A stretch of DNA of 64,000 bases from the NCBI GenBank assembly GCA_028386065.3, contig JAKUCV010001497.1, forward strand, positions 2,047 through 66,046, in the 5' to 3' direction. Under the pieces are notes generated by a model, which was not told the origin of the DNA, did no database searches, and was given only the letters and a program-made list of their open reading frames with translations. Numbering within the stretch: the first letter of the stretch is position 1; every line of letters begins with the position of its first letter. This document shows positions 1-11,193 of the stretch, piece by piece. Source of the stretch: Turnera subulata. Taxonomy: Eukaryota > Streptophyta > Magnoliopsida > Malpighiales > Passifloraceae. The position numbers and the translations under genes are program-made.

Positions 1-1565
1 TTGTTTCATGTACAGGCTTGGTACATTCCAGACAGGCTGCAGCGTTTCCCTTGGACAGGCTTGGATCCATAAATTGCATGTGTCGCATACAGTGTTAGTG
101 AGTTTAAGACTTCCGCTGTGCATATTGTTAATATTGTTGGGCCATTGGGCCAGTTTCATTATTGTTGATGTTATCGATGTTGGGCCATAGGGCCTTATTG
201 TTGTTTATTATTTTGGGCCGTTGGGCCGAGTATAGGTTGTCCACACTGTATGCTTGGGCTTGTTGGGCTGGGTTGTCACAGTTCCGGCCTGTGTTTACTG
301 TGTACGGTAAATACGGGTCGGGGCGTTTCATTTTCAATTTGATTTTTTTATGCAATAAGGCATTTTCTTTTTTTTTTCCAGAAAATAAAAAGAATAAATA
401 GATTTTTATGCCATTATTAGTAGGTCATCGATAAATTTTTCTTCCATTAAAATTTTTTTTCCACTTTTTTAGAAATAAAATAACAAAAAAAAATGAAATA
501 ACATGAAAGGTTATAAAAAAGGATTAGGAGTTAAGTTCTTGTCCGATCGTTTTTTTGAAATTAACACTTTAATTTTTAAAATTTACAAAAGATGAAAAAG
601 TATTCAAAATGATTTTTTAATTAGAAAATATCACGGAATGTTTTGGCTTAATTATTTGGTTGAACCTCTTCAATCGGGTGAGAACCAGGTGGGAAGCTTG
701 GGACAATGTGCTTGGACCTACCCTTGCCATGTGGACGATAAAACGACGTCGTATTAGGGTGATACGTCGTCGTTTTGAGTAACGGGTAGCAACCCAATTT
801 TGGGGTAGCATTCACGTCAGCACATGCCCCGCCTGAGACCCATGACTGACCTACCCGCGAAAACTCTAGGCACATAAATGACTCGTGAAAAGTTGTAGGT
901 ACATGATTGACCCAACGTAAGAAAGTTGGGTACCACTTGTACCAAAAACCCTACATTGTGCAGGGATTGCGTATGATAAGAATAGACTTCTCTTTTTGGG
1001 TAAAAGATGACATGGAATTTTAATCTACTCCAAATTTAAAATCTTTTTCTTTGTGATTGCATGAGCTGATGTGAGTAATGAATATATTACATCTAACAAT
1101 AGGGTTAAAGAGACAATAGCCTGACCAATTCTTAGGATTTGATTGGCAGTAGAGGGGAACGAGAAGACTATTCACGCAAGATAAGAACCACCCACCTTTT
1201 CAGATTCTTTTCATATAGTATTGATTTTTTGGGGCAGACAAATTTTTCATATATTGATTACACGAAGTCAATTGACCTCAATTGTATAGTCTCCTCAGTG
1301 CGTTCATGACTAAGGTTGTCAAGTTGAACCCAAATAATTGTGGCCCTATAGGTTTTTTGGGTTAGAATATCCTTTGTAATTTTCCAGTTAAATCCGGATT
1401 AGATCAATATTTAACTGAAAATATCGAAGTCTGATAGCCTGCGAGTCAACCTTTGGTCTAGGTTTAACAACCTTGTTTATGGCATCATTTTATAAGTTGC
1501 ATCAACAACCTGACCCCTATGTGACACTTCTACTCTAGTCTTTCTTCTAACTTACATTTATAAAG
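1..1565. other. Gene-free flank, no supported CDS
   Basis: AT-rich intergenic DNA. Positions 137-275 contain a cluster of TGGGCC/GGGCC hexamers, which match the plant 'site II' promoter motif but can also be retroelement debris. An imperfect inverted repeat lies at 740-776. Short open frames here have no family signature and biased composition, so I do not call genes. Confidence 0.6.
740..776. repeat. Inverted repeat with ACGACGTCGT-type arms
   Basis: Left arm 740-754 (AAAACGACGTCGTAT) and right arm 762-776 pair in inverted orientation with one mismatch across a 7-nt spacer. The arms contain GACGTC, a bZIP/CRE-like palindrome. A related AACAACGTCGTTT occurs inside the hAT element near 3180. 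It could be a transposon end or a protein-binding palindrome; no flanking gene is visible. Confidence 0.6.
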
Positions 1566-2034
1566 GGCATAAATTCAAATGTTACTTTTCCCCCCGGTGA
1601 GTTTTAATTTGGGTCCATTGAATGTCAGTATTTGTAAAATTGAGTTAATTTGCGGCTTAATTTTTAATTTGGGTCAATTAAATATCTACATTTGCAAAAT
1701 TAGGTCAATTTACCTCTTAACTAAAATTTGTAGTTAAAATTAAGTCTAATTAACATGGATTTGGTGGATGATGTATTATGCCAAAAGGAGGATGAATTAA
1801 GTGACATCGGCGAATAAGAAATCGATACATATCTACTCAGAATCGATCTAAATTTGCAAACTCAAGGGACAAATTGACTCAAATTCGCAAACAAAACATT
1901 TAATCGAATCAAATTGAAATTCAGGGAACAAATTGACCCAATTTTGCAAATATAGATATTCAATCCACCAAAATAATACTTAAAGGGCAAATTGACCAAA
2001 GCTATAAGGTAAAGGCGAAATTGAGATTTTTGCG
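1566..2034. mobile_element. MULE-like non-autonomous element (MITE)
   Basis: A 469-bp stretch lies between two exact copies of TTTATAAAG (1557-1565 and 2035-2043), the 9-bp target duplication length typical of Mutator-like elements. Its two halves are imperfect inverted repeats. A motif of the form 'ggtcaattt...ttgcaaaat' recurs on the left, and its reverse complement ('attttgcaaa...aattgacc') recurs on the right. No transposase frame is present. The outermost bases match only moderately, so the exact ends are less certain than the target duplication. Confidence 0.55.
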
Positions 2035-2043
2035 TTTATAAAG

Positions 2044-2613
2044 TCATCATGTGACATGATCGGTGGAGTTGGTTAGCTGATCAAGTTATATTTATAAACA
2101 ATACCGTTTTTTGTCAAGTTCGAGTTTATATCCTGAATATTAAAATTCAATTGTTGTTAACACCCTAATTCTAAGTCCATCTGGCCTTCTACCTATTGCT
2201 ATTATAAACTGACGGATGAAAACTCCATTCTTCTTTGGATAGGAGAAGAAATTAAATATACCATATGATAGGTGAAATGTCATTATTGACAATCCGTTTT
2301 GCTAGCCTTATTATATTCTCTTCTAATTATGAATAAATAGGTCCAGTGTCTATTCTTTATTATTCATATGAAGCTTGTTTTAAAAAAAATTAGTAGCATT
2401 GAACTTACGCCCATCAAACCTAAACTTTTACTTCCCCATAACAGAAGTCTGCTGCCTAGTCAACAACTAATTGACGCTTGTGAGACTGCTAATTTGCTGC
2501 AATGGAAGTGAGTGCCAAGAATTGGTCATCCGTTGTTTTAAAAATCTAAAATCAATAATCACATTTCAAATATAGCTGTCAAATTCCTAATAGTAGCTTA
2601 ATGATTTCCCAAA
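2044..2613. other. Intergenic, nothing recognised
   Basis: AT-rich DNA between the MULE-like MITE and a SINE copy. I see no coding frame, RNA gene or clear repeat boundary. Confidence 0.5.
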
Positions 2614-2757
2614 TGGTATCCGGAGCTTTGCCCCGACTAATCCGGTCGACCCGCGTCACGCACCTGAGTATGGTGGGTGAATCTCCCAATGTGGATTTTC
2701 TGCGTACACGAAGACTCGAACCCGAGACCTCGCTTAACCGAAACCAAGTCGCTTAAA
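2614..2757 (-). mobile_element. tRNA-derived SINE copy (family 1)
   Basis: Read on the minus strand, this copy starts with 'taagcgacttggtttcggttaag', then a Pol III B-box (GGTTCGAGTC), then a body containing a ...GGGAGATTCACCCACCAT... core and ending near 'cggattagtcggggcaaagc'. The same order recurs at 19929-20090, 44449-44592, 54063-54246 and 54281-54411, and in degraded form at 7697-7836. That defines a dispersed tRNA-related SINE family. Confidence 0.7.
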
Positions 2758-3164
2758 AATTATGTTTCATTTTATCTTCCAGTTGCCCATTCAGTATTTT
2801 TTACCCTAGTTAATTCGGATCCACCAGACTATTTAAACGGAACCGAATGGCTCACGGAGAAGTTTTGTTAGTGTTAAGGAAGCTAGGAATATTAGTGAAA
2901 AGGAAAAGAGAGATCACACATTGAAGTTTTTAAGCATAGAAAGAGATTTTTTTTTTTGTTTATTTAGAGCACTAAGATTACCTATTCTCCACTAGGGGTG
3001 TAAACGAGTAGAGCTACTCGCGAGCTACTCGGGATCGACTCGCTGGCTACTTGAATTAGACTCGTGCTTATCGAGCTCGAGCCGAGCTCAGAGGACTATC
3101 GAGCCGAGCTCGAGCTTACCAATACTCAGCTCGTAAAGCTCGCGAGCCTTATCGAGCTTTGCTC

Positions 3165-3560
3165 TTAAGGGTTAAGTAACAAAACAACGTCGTTTCCATT
3201 GCAGCCGAAACCCTAGGACTTTACCTAGCTATAAAACCATATTTTTCTCCTCTCCCTTCTCATTTTCTCTTCTCCTTCTCTCTCTTCCGCCAAGCCCTCC
3301 TCTCAGACCTCTCTCCCCCTTCACCCTCTTCTCCCCTCCCGACCACTACACCCGCTACCTCCTCCTCCACGTCTTCCCCTCCCTCCACCGCTTCTGCCTC
3401 TCCCGGACGCTGCTTCGTCGACACTCTCGCCGTCGTCTTCCTTGGGTTGTTATGGGTTTGGTGGGAGGAGGTTGAGGCTCGGGTCGGCCTCTGTGCCCGT
3501 GGGCTCGAGGGACGGCGTGACTGGATCGTCACTGCTTCCGTGAACGGGTAAGCTGCCTTG
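3165..3560 (+). promoter_or_regulatory. Promoter and leader-like cargo inside hAT element
   Basis: Inside the hAT element are, in order, an ACGTCGTTT motif, a telobox-like AAACCCTA (near 3210), a TATA-like 'ctataaaac' (near 3229), a long pyrimidine-rich tract (3240-3320) and a GC-rich stretch ending in a plausible 5' splice donor (GGGTAAGC near 3547). This resembles the promoter and first non-coding exon of a plant housekeeping gene. It could be the transposon's own promoter or captured host DNA; the sequence does not decide. Confidence 0.4.
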
Positions 3561-4070
3561 CTTCCCTCTTTCATTCCCTTCTTCCTCTCCTCTACTCTTC
3601 TTTGTTTTCCCGAGTTGTTGGCTAATCGGGTTGTTGGTTGTGCTCTGGTGTTAGTTTGGTTGAGGATGGTGGCGGGCGTGTATGGTGTTGGTCGGCTGAT
3701 GGGGTGACGGGCCGGTTATGGTTGTTTTGCTGGCTGGCCGGTTTTGTTGGTGCTTGGCTCGGATGAGTGTTGTTGCCGTGTGGTTCTGCAAATCTGATTT
3801 TCCGGTAAGGATCCGACTATTCAATTCGTCCTCTTGTTCGTGTTTTTGTTTTTGTGTATGGTTGATTTTGGTTTTTGATTTTCGTGTTGTTGTTTGGGTG
3901 GTGTGTAGATCCGAGTCGGTAGTGGTTGGATTTGCTCTTTCAAGGTGAAGATGATAAGATGGGGTTTTAGATCCGACCATCAAGCGAGCAGATCCGAGTG
4001 CTGGAGTTGAAGATCCGATTCCCACTTAGGAGATCTGAGTGCAAGAGTTGTAGATCCGGCCATGAGCTCT

Positions 4071-4160
4071 GATGTATTTTTTTGAAAATAACTATAATTT
4101 TTATGATGTATTTTTTTGAAAGTAATTATAATTTTTATGTTGTATTTTTTCCTGTAAAAA
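4071..4160. repeat. AT-rich tandem repeat, ~36-bp unit
   Basis: The unit 'gatgtatttttttgaaa...aattataatttttat' is repeated about two and a half times within the hAT interior. The unit boundaries are approximate. Confidence 0.65.
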
Positions 4161-4568
4161 ACCATTATATTTGTTTTTGTTATTTTGCATTTGTTGTATT
4201 CGTGTAAATTCGGTAAGGAATTCCTTTACAAAAGTTTGTGAATGAAAAAATTTGGTAGTAAAGAAAATCATATTTCTTTTTTAGTTCAAATATAAAGAAA
4301 ATAGTAAATAATAAATTAAACGTATGTATTAATATTTTACTATAATTTGTGGAGCTTAATCGAGTCGAGCTCACCCATACCGAGGCCTACCACGCTTAAC
4401 GAGCCAAGCTTGAGCAGTGGAAAAATTTAACGAGCTCGAGCTCGAGCTCAAATATACAAGCTCGATCGAACTCGAGCTCGAGCTCGAGCTTGAAATTTGC
4501 TTAACGAGCTCGAGTCGAGCATGGCACTATTCGGCTCGACTCGGCTCGTTTACACCCCTATTCTCCAC

Positions 4569-5095
4569 CCCACCAACACCCTGGATTGAATCAGGGTGTC
4601 TTTATAGGTGGTGGGCTGGTAGCATAGAAAAGGAGTTAAGATACCAATTTGTTCTGATAAAAAAATTCTTAGAATGTACACCAATTTGAGCCTGGATTAC
4701 CTGTGATCTTAGTCACAGCATTAAATGTTTATGTTAAAGAATGAAACAAAGGAGTTTGCGCCATAAAGGACAAGAAACATTGCAACGTTGGCTTGGATAG
4801 CCAGATATTGGAGATATTCTTCAGTTATCTGGTTGGGAACTAAACGAGACTAGAATCTTTTGCTGTCAATGGTGGTCACATTTAATGGCTACCAAAACAT
4901 TCAATTCTACCCTTTTTAGCATTTGGTCCTACACACGAGCGCTGTCACAAGCATTCCACTGGAACCAATTGAAGGGAATTCAATCAATCATCACGAATAT
5001 TTTAAGATTTTTCATTCGGTTTCCTTTTTCATAAATCTGCATGCAGTTGTTAGGTTTGCAAAACAACAAAACAAAGGTGGTTGGAAAGTAAGATT
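4569..5095. other. Intergenic, nothing recognised
   Basis: No coding frame with family features and no clear repeat structure beyond AT-rich sequence downstream of the hAT element. Confidence 0.5.
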
Positions 5096-5240
5096 TGGGT
5101 TGGTTCATGTGATAAAGCCACTTTCTACATATCATCTTGGGTTTAAGTCTTCTTGTAGTAAAATATTTCTATTGAAAGACTCTCTCATCATAATTAGTTA
5201 CTCGACCCGAGTCGATGATTAATCAGGACATAGCTTGGGT
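5096..5240 (+). mobile_element. Degenerate family-1 SINE copy
   Basis: It starts with a 'gttggttcatgtgataaagc' head and carries a degraded B-box (GGGTTTAAGTC) and a body with gaaagactc and an end near 'gattaatcagg'. The order matches the better SINE copies, but the sequence is strongly diverged. Confidence 0.4.
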
Positions 5241-6235
5241 TGGACAAAAAAAAAAAGGTGGTTGGAAAGGAAGACTCAACTGATCATAAATAACCAATTC
5301 CAGCTGTGGACTCCTTAAAAGCAATTAAAATACTCTCTCTTTGTCTCCAATTAGTTATTCAAAAAATATATCAACTAGTTCCATAACAAAGTCTTGGAAA
5401 ATATTCTCAAATCTTGAATATTTATTTGATGACAACATAACTACACACCAAAGCCTTACTCAGGTAGGGGGAAGAGGCTACATGCAAGCACAAACGGTGG
5501 TGGTAGTGCAAGTTTAATATTTTAGCATGTATCATGATCCAAAAACAATACGACATTAACATTTATGAACGTCCATTAATTTTGACAATCATCTTCACAT
5601 GATATTTATGGCATTCCCAGACCAAAAAAGATATTCATGGCATCCGATGTTAAAAAAGCTTATATATGGCATTCATATATTAGGCGGTGGAAGACTAAAC
5701 TAATTGTTTTCTTTCGGAGGATTTAAGAAATGGATATGACTGTCCACGTCCTAGCCATGGTAATTGTCACGGGTCATTATCCTCTTGGTTGAGGTGTATC
5801 TATAACCATGGCCGGGACCAGGGAGACCCAGGCTCTTCCAAAATTTTGAGAAAAAATGAAGGCAAAAATGTAATTTTAAATGATTTGTGGTAATTGTAGC
5901 TGTCTTCAAGGTGAAGGTCTCCTCTTCTGTATATATGAAGACTTTAAATGATTGAGGTAATTGTAGCTTAAATGGTATAGAAATTGTCTTCAAAGTGAAG
6001 GTCTCCTCCTTTTCTGCATACATGAAGACTTGAACCAAATTTAACTTAAGTGGAATCAAATCACTTACCATTCAGACCAATCCCACATTAGTAGTTTTAA
6101 TCCTCTTCTAAAACGAGGAAAATATAATTCCTTTTTTTGGGCGGTGCCTTCGCTCCAACAATCAGATCATGGTTGCTTTTGGTTTTGACTTTTCAGATCT
6201 CGAATGTCTTATATAAATTTTATACAACATTGGTT
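5241..6235. repeat. Intergenic with local direct repeat and SINE fragment
   Basis: A segment containing 'gtcttcaaggtgaaggtctcctc...tatgaagact' (about 5897-5943) recurs at about 5990-6032 as 'gtcttcaaagtgaaggtctcctcc...catgaagact'. The second copy runs into a minus-strand SINE head ending near 6095 with a B-box-like 'cttgaacc'. No gene is recognised. Confidence 0.45.
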
Positions 6236-6380
6236 AACATTTGGCTTGGTGGTGGTAACTAGTGTTTGCTCTCCATTAGACCTGGGTTTGAATCATTTTT
6301 TTTAGTTTCTCATTCGGTTTCCGAAGCTTTGTCCCAATTAATCCGGTCGACCCTCTTACCTTACCTTGCCTAGTTTGGAC
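6236..6380. mobile_element. SINE fragments in opposite orientation
   Basis: Plus-strand 'cttggtggtggtaac...gggtttgaatc' (6243-6294) has the A-box/B-box layout of a tRNA-related head. It is followed by a minus-strand family-1 tail (about 6305-6358, 'gctttgtcccaattaatccggtcgaccc'). It looks like two truncated copies meeting near a T-rich run. Confidence 0.45.
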
Positions 6381-7696
6381 AGCATGCCACATCATCAGAT
6401 CAGATGTCCTGCCCAACGGTCCAAGGCCTTGACCTGACCTTGAATAGTGCGGTATATAATTTGATGAAAAATAATTGAGATGTAGGATTGACCGTAAATG
6501 GAAATTACGAATACCAAATATACTAAAGGCCCAAAAATACCCAAAAGACAATGGCTTTGGTCGCAACATAGTTAAATTGTACAATGGCGGAAGTGCTCTG
6601 GTCCACACAAGTCACAAGAAGATGGTAGTATTTTGTAGTAATTAAAATATGATCACTAATTTATTTCAAAAAATTGAAAAATAATTAACCATACACTACG
6701 GCATATAGAGAAAGACAAATTTAGTGAGACCCACCCACGGCCACGCTTTCGGCGAGAAAGGTTCACTTAGAGAGACCACAAATTGGGCCTTAAGCCCCCT
6801 TTTTTGGGGCGAAAAGAATAGAGACCACAAATTCTGTAATGTAATTCATGACCCACCCACGCCGGGCTTAGTTGAACCATTTTTTTTTTTTCATTTTTAC
6901 TTGGAGCAAGTGAGAAATGGAAAGTATAGGTTCAAACCAAAACTATTTGAACTCCATTGCTATCCAATTTCCAAAGAGAAAAATTCTAATTCTGACTTAT
7001 GCATTAAAGGATCAAAGATGCTGCTGTGGTGTCCTTTATGTAGCGAACTTGGGTTGGCTATAGGTCCCAGACTCCCAATTAACATAATTAGAAAGCAAAC
7101 AGGCAAATTTGCCATTGCTGGAATGAACTACTTGTTCTGTGTAAGGATACAAATGGCTCATCAATACAGTGATTTATTGAGCATAAGACAATGCATGTGG
7201 AGGTGGGGATCAAACTAAAGGCGAGCATTTTCTTTTCCATAGCTGAAAACATAATTTCACGGACAGGCTTTGGCTCTCACTTGAAAGGAAAATGAAAGAG
7301 AAGCAATACCAAAAAAAAAATTATGGTTCCTGATTACATTTACTCCATGGGAAGAAGTAATGTATCTTGCTGCACACCAGAATGCAACTGTTTTAGCTTA
7401 GTCCATATTTAACTGCAGAGTGGAAAGCAATTTTTGATATAGAGAGCAAAGGAAGTGGAAGTCTATCATATATCGTTTAGCCAATAAAGGCTAGGTTACA
7501 ATACAAACTATTTATCAGAAAAAAAAAAACATAGTGAAACATAGAGCAGAAAATCAGTAAAAAAGTAATTCTGAATAAGCGTAATGGTCAAAAGGATAAT
7601 TTACCCAATGAAAGCTTGTATGTCTAAAAGACTTGGTGTGGGGTTGGCTCGGGAGATCCTTTATACTAGCAAGAGTTGTTCAAAATTAGCAATGCA
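6381..7696. other. Intergenic, no supported gene
   Basis: One open stretch at 6724-7218 starts on a non-ATG codon, contains a homopolymer-encoded phenylalanine run and resembles no family I know. A short direct repeat ('gagaccacaaatt') occurs at about 6772 and 6822. I do not call a gene. Confidence 0.55.
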
Positions 7697-7836
7697 GGTT
7701 GGTCGGAGTGGTCAGAGATTTAGTTCCGCTTAACTGCAGAAAATCCCCATTGAAAGACTCAATAACTAGTGCACGACCAGGTCACTCAATAATCAGGTGC
7801 GCCACCAGGTCGAATCCGGATTAGTCGGAGCAACAC
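7697..7836 (+). mobile_element. Internally deleted family-1 SINE copy
   Basis: The head 'aggttggtcggagtggtcag' and 'ttccgcttaa' are followed directly by 'ctgcagaaaatccccattg'. The B-box segment is therefore missing compared with the full copies. The tail 'cgaatccggattagtcgg' is intact. Confidence 0.6.
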
Positions 7837-8281
7837 TTTTGATGCCCAAAATACTACATTTTAAAATTATAGGAAAAGAGTACAACATAAGATGCAGCAG
7901 AATCTGCTAGTGTAATACCAGGAAGACAAGAACATTAACACAGCCACCAAATCATATTTTTCACTACACACACACACTAAGTACCAGGGTTTTATATAAT
8001 TTTAGACATATGCCAGCTAAACAAAAATTGCTTTATAAACACTATGGATTTGATACTAAAACGAAAGACAAGAAGGCCTTAAAAGAGAACTTGAACATGC
8101 ACCATTTATCTACTGTTGTAATAGAGGGAGCCAGTAATCCATTATAGACTTCCCCCACTATATTTTCTGCTTCTCATTGTTTATAGTTAATTAAACGCCA
8201 TATTTTTTTGATAGTAATTAAACGCCATATGCAATCTTGTTCAAGCTATTGACTGCAAACTGAAAATCTTGCAATAATAAT
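7837..8281. other. 3' flank of minus-strand carboxylesterase
   Basis: AT-rich DNA downstream of the 8282-9328 gene that probably contains its 3' UTR and polyadenylation region. A short direct repeat 'taattaaacgccatat' occurs at about 8188 and 8216. Confidence 0.5.
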
Positions 8282-9328
8282 TCACAAAATTCGCTCCAGA
8301 GAAGATTGCCTCTTCACAAAATCCTTCACCTCCTTGAAGAGCAAATCACTCTCAGGTATATCAGGCATGGTATAGAACCCATGAACAGCATTTGGATACT
8401 CCACCACATGCACTTCTTTCCCAGATTTCTCCAGCCACTCACGATACCTTCTCTGCCAATCCTGTAAAGGATCAAACCCACCAATAAAGAGCAGAGTAGG
8501 AGGAAACCTCACACTTGAAATGTCCACTCCATTCGGCCCGAAAACACGAACCACCTGATGGTTCCTGTCAAATCCCTCCGGCAAGAAGGCCTTCCACATC
8601 CAATCTGTGCGTTCAAGAGGAAGGTTAGTAACACCATCAAGCCTTGTTTCTGAATCCGTCCTTTCTTCTCCACCGAAAAATGGCTGCATCGCTACAAACC
8701 CTACAACTTTTACCCTCTCAAACTCGTTACAGGCGCCTGCATTGACGACTACATGATGCGCTAGGTTTCCTCCTGCACTATCTCCTGCTATAAAACACCG
8801 CTTAAGATCCACATTACAGTTATAATCCTGGAAGCTCATCTTGTCTATGTATTTTAGTGCATCGAATCCATCCTCGTACTGGCAGGGATACCTGTGTTCG
8901 GGTGCCAGGCGGTAGTTGACGGAGGCCACGACGGCGGGGACTTGACCAGCAAGTCTCCGGCAAAACCCATCAATGAATTTTGTATTGGCAGACAGGAAGC
9001 AGAATCCCCCGCCGTGGAAGTAAATGAGCAGCGGCAAGGAGGTGGCGGAGTTGGCGGTACTGGTGGGGTTGTAGAGGCGGAACCAAAGCTTTCGCGAAGG
9101 ATCGATGCTTACGTCGAAGGAGGAGACGCCTTTGATGGGTTTGGAGGAAGGAGAGGCTTTGGGGTCGAAGAGGTTAGCTAGTTTCCGATTCACGGTGTAG
9201 TTTGATCGAGAAGCTCTCTGTGTGGCGAAGGAATGGATAGCAAGGAGTAGTCTTGCCTTTAACGGTAAGTGAGGCGGACTTGATGACATATTTCTCTCTT
9301 TGTTGCTTGTTTGTGGTATTGTTTCCAT
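8282..9328 (-). CDS. Class-I plant carboxylesterase (CXE18-like)
   Basis: An intact intronless 348-aa alpha/beta-hydrolase of the plant CXE / hormone-sensitive-lipase group (Abhydrolase_3), the usual family length. The oxyanion-hole motif HGGG is at residues 105-108, followed by the NYRLAPEHRYP block (138-148). The nucleophile elbow GDSAGGN is at 182-188 (Ser184), with Asp286 in GGFDPLQDW and His316 in AVHGF completing the triad. There is no signal peptide, so it is probably cytosolic. Expected activity is hydrolysis of short-chain carboxyl esters; the natural substrate cannot be read from sequence. The gibberellin receptor GID1 lacks this catalytic His, so this is an enzyme-type member. Met1 is the first in-frame ATG, but Met14, followed by Ser, aligns with the Met-Ser start of the three paralogues in this window and may be the real start. 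It lies opposite to, and is more diverged from, the plus-strand paralogues. Confidence 0.93.
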   Translation of the reverse strand: METIPQTSNKERNMSSSPPHLPLKARLLLAIHSFATQRASRSNYTVNRKLANLFDPKASPSSKPIKGVSSFDVSIDPSRKLWFRLYNPTSTANSATSLPLLIYFHGGGFCFLSANTKFIDGFCRRLAGQVPAVVASVNYRLAPEHRYPCQYEDGFDALKYIDKMSFQDYNCNVDLKRCFIAGDSAGGNLAHHVVVNAGACNEFERVKVVGFVAMQPFFGGEERTDSETRLDGVTNLPLERTDWMWKAFLPEGFDRNHQVVRVFGPNGVDISSVRFPPTLLFIGGFDPLQDWQRRYREWLEKSGKEVHVVEYPNAVHGFYTMPDIPESDLLFKEVKDFVKRQSSLERIL

Positions 9329-11193
9329 TTTATGGAGAGCTAGGAATCAAGTGGTGGAGAGGATTTATCCATTTGTCTGTAGGAGATAATAGCTTTTTGA
9401 TGTTAAATTCTGGTAGGTGATAAATTAATTATATGATTAATGAAGAGGAGGTGGAGCTGGTTAGGATGGTTATGACATTAATTGGCCAGTTTCTCGTACC
9501 CAACTTTTCCATGCAATTAATAGTTATGAAGCTGTCGTCCAATGCTGAACTTTATTTATGATATATTTGTCTCATTTGCCGTTGAGGCCCACAGTGTGAT
9601 ATTTTTGCCTAGGAAGAAAGAGGATGTAAATTGAAAGAGTGATATTTTTGGGAAGGAGTAGAAAGATCTAGAGATTACTACAAAAGAACCACTACACCAT
9701 AATTATGATGGCCATAATCTCAATTACGTGCTGTTTGGTATAAGTAATCTAAACCTTTTCTTTTGAAATTATTCTTTCAGAAAAAAATAACTTAGTGGAA
9801 AATAAACCATAAATATAATAGGAATTAGGAGCAGTCTAGCAGACCCAGGGTGGAACAAGGTGAAGATAGGAAGCAGCCTAGATAGGAACCCCACACAAAT
9901 GTAACTGTACAAAGAGGGCCAACAAATAGACCTCAAGCCCACAAGAGTCCACATGGTCCATTTTCTACGGCATAAACACAGCTGTAATTTTTATTTTGAC
10001 AAATGTGCTTAGTTTTGTTCTCCTTTTCTTGTCAACATTCAACCATCCAGTGACTAATAGTTAACTTTGGATCTTCTTTGTTCCTTTTACCTTATCAGTT
10101 TCATAAGCCATTAAATTTCTGCTATCCGCACACTTGATGATCATTTGAGTAAACTTACATTCGTATGAAGTAAAGCTCATTAAAAAGCACAATTCCTCAT
10201 TGGAAAACAAGTGTGAGTGGTATATCCTATCCCAAGGAAAGAGGCTAAGTGAATAACATATAAGTGAGGAGGACCAATATGTATCTAATGTTTTGAGGTT
10301 TTAGGTTACCATCTTGTGTTCTGGTCACGCGTATGGATCATATTTGGGCCTCACGTATTATCTCATCGGTTTTTGGGCGACTCCCAGGTTAACCCTTGTA
10401 ACCGGAACCGATGGTTCGATTGGGACATAATGGTTTGCCACATTGTGATGCTCCCATATGGTTGCTGTCCCCATGTGGGAAGAAGAAGAGCCTATAAGAG
10501 TATGTATTGGCAGACACATGCTTCTAAGTGAACTGGGCTAAAGTGAAGTTGTAAGTCGTGGCACCCAATAAAATGTGCTCTTGGAACGGGCTTGGTCGAA
10601 GAATGAGCACTGGTAATGTTGCAAAATATTTCCGTACCATGGATCTCACCTGGACCTCATGTATTATTTCCCGTCTTCGGGCAACTCCGGGTGTTAACAG
10701 CCCGCATATTAGTTTCCGAATGTATTCTGAGCGTATATTATGTTATTCAAGCAGATTCGTAAACAAATACCATATAACGGTTCATATATCAAAAAAAACA
10801 TATAGTGCCTTTGATGCCCAGATCTTTTTGTGATCGTCTATATATGTCTCTTGTATTATTATTTGTCCTCCAGTTCCACTCTTTTGGTAGCTTTCACTTG
10901 ACTGTGTAACTTTTCTGCCTTAACTAATTAGTGTACGTCTTAATCGATAGAAAAGTAAAACTTATATGTGGATGTAAAATCTTCAAAGGAGAGCACCAGT
11001 GAACCACAAAGATGGGGAAATGACTCTTACTGACTTTTTGCAGTTTTCCCAAACAAAAAAGACATCAATTTTGTTATCTTGCAATACGTGGGCCTGAAGT
11101 AAAACCGCACAATTATACAAGCTCCCTTTCATATAAGCTTGACTTCTGCTTTCATTGGAAACTAGACCTACTCTTCTACCAGGTGTTACTAGT
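9329..11193. other. Intergenic between carboxylesterase and SDR gene
   Basis: Contains the promoter of the minus-strand carboxylesterase and, at its right end, that of the SDR gene. Two loosely similar segments (about 10325-10400 and 10635-10700, sharing 'tggatc...cctcacgtattat' and 'gggcgactcc' / 'gggcaactcc') suggest a diverged dispersed repeat. No coding frame is supported. Confidence 0.5.

Larger units (their letters stand above)
2993..4560. mobile_element. Non-autonomous hAT-type DNA transposon
   Basis: The element has perfect 16-bp terminal inverted repeats (TAGGGGTGTAAACGAG at 2993-3008 and its complement at 4545-4560). It is flanked by identical 8-bp target duplications TTCTCCAC (2985-2992 and 4561-4568), the size expected for hAT transposons. 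Both subterminal regions (about 3009-3165 and 4345-4544) are packed with short GAGCTCG/CGAGC motifs in both orientations, as in hAT transposase-binding ends. No hAT transposase (dimerisation or catalytic) frame is visible, so mobility would depend on an enzyme in trans. The interior contains a promoter/leader-like segment and an imperfect AT-rich tandem repeat. Confidence 0.88.

Noticed and set aside
3260..4025. Two minus-strand open frames inside the hAT element
   Set aside because: They are reverse readings of a pyrimidine-rich leader and low-complexity DNA (Glu/Arg/Gly-rich, Thr/His-rich); no family match.
4417..4689. Plus-strand frame with Glu-Leu repeats
   Set aside because: It is the translated GAGCTCGAGCTC subterminal repeat of the hAT element, not a protein.
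6724..7218. 164-codon open frame on the plus strand
   Set aside because: It starts on a non-ATG codon, contains a homopolymer-encoded Phe run and has no recognisable domain; it lies in SINE-rich intergenic DNA.
10316..10833. Two plus-strand frames of 71 and 91 codons
   Set aside because: No ATG-based start, no family features, and the underlying DNA looks like a diverged dispersed repeat.
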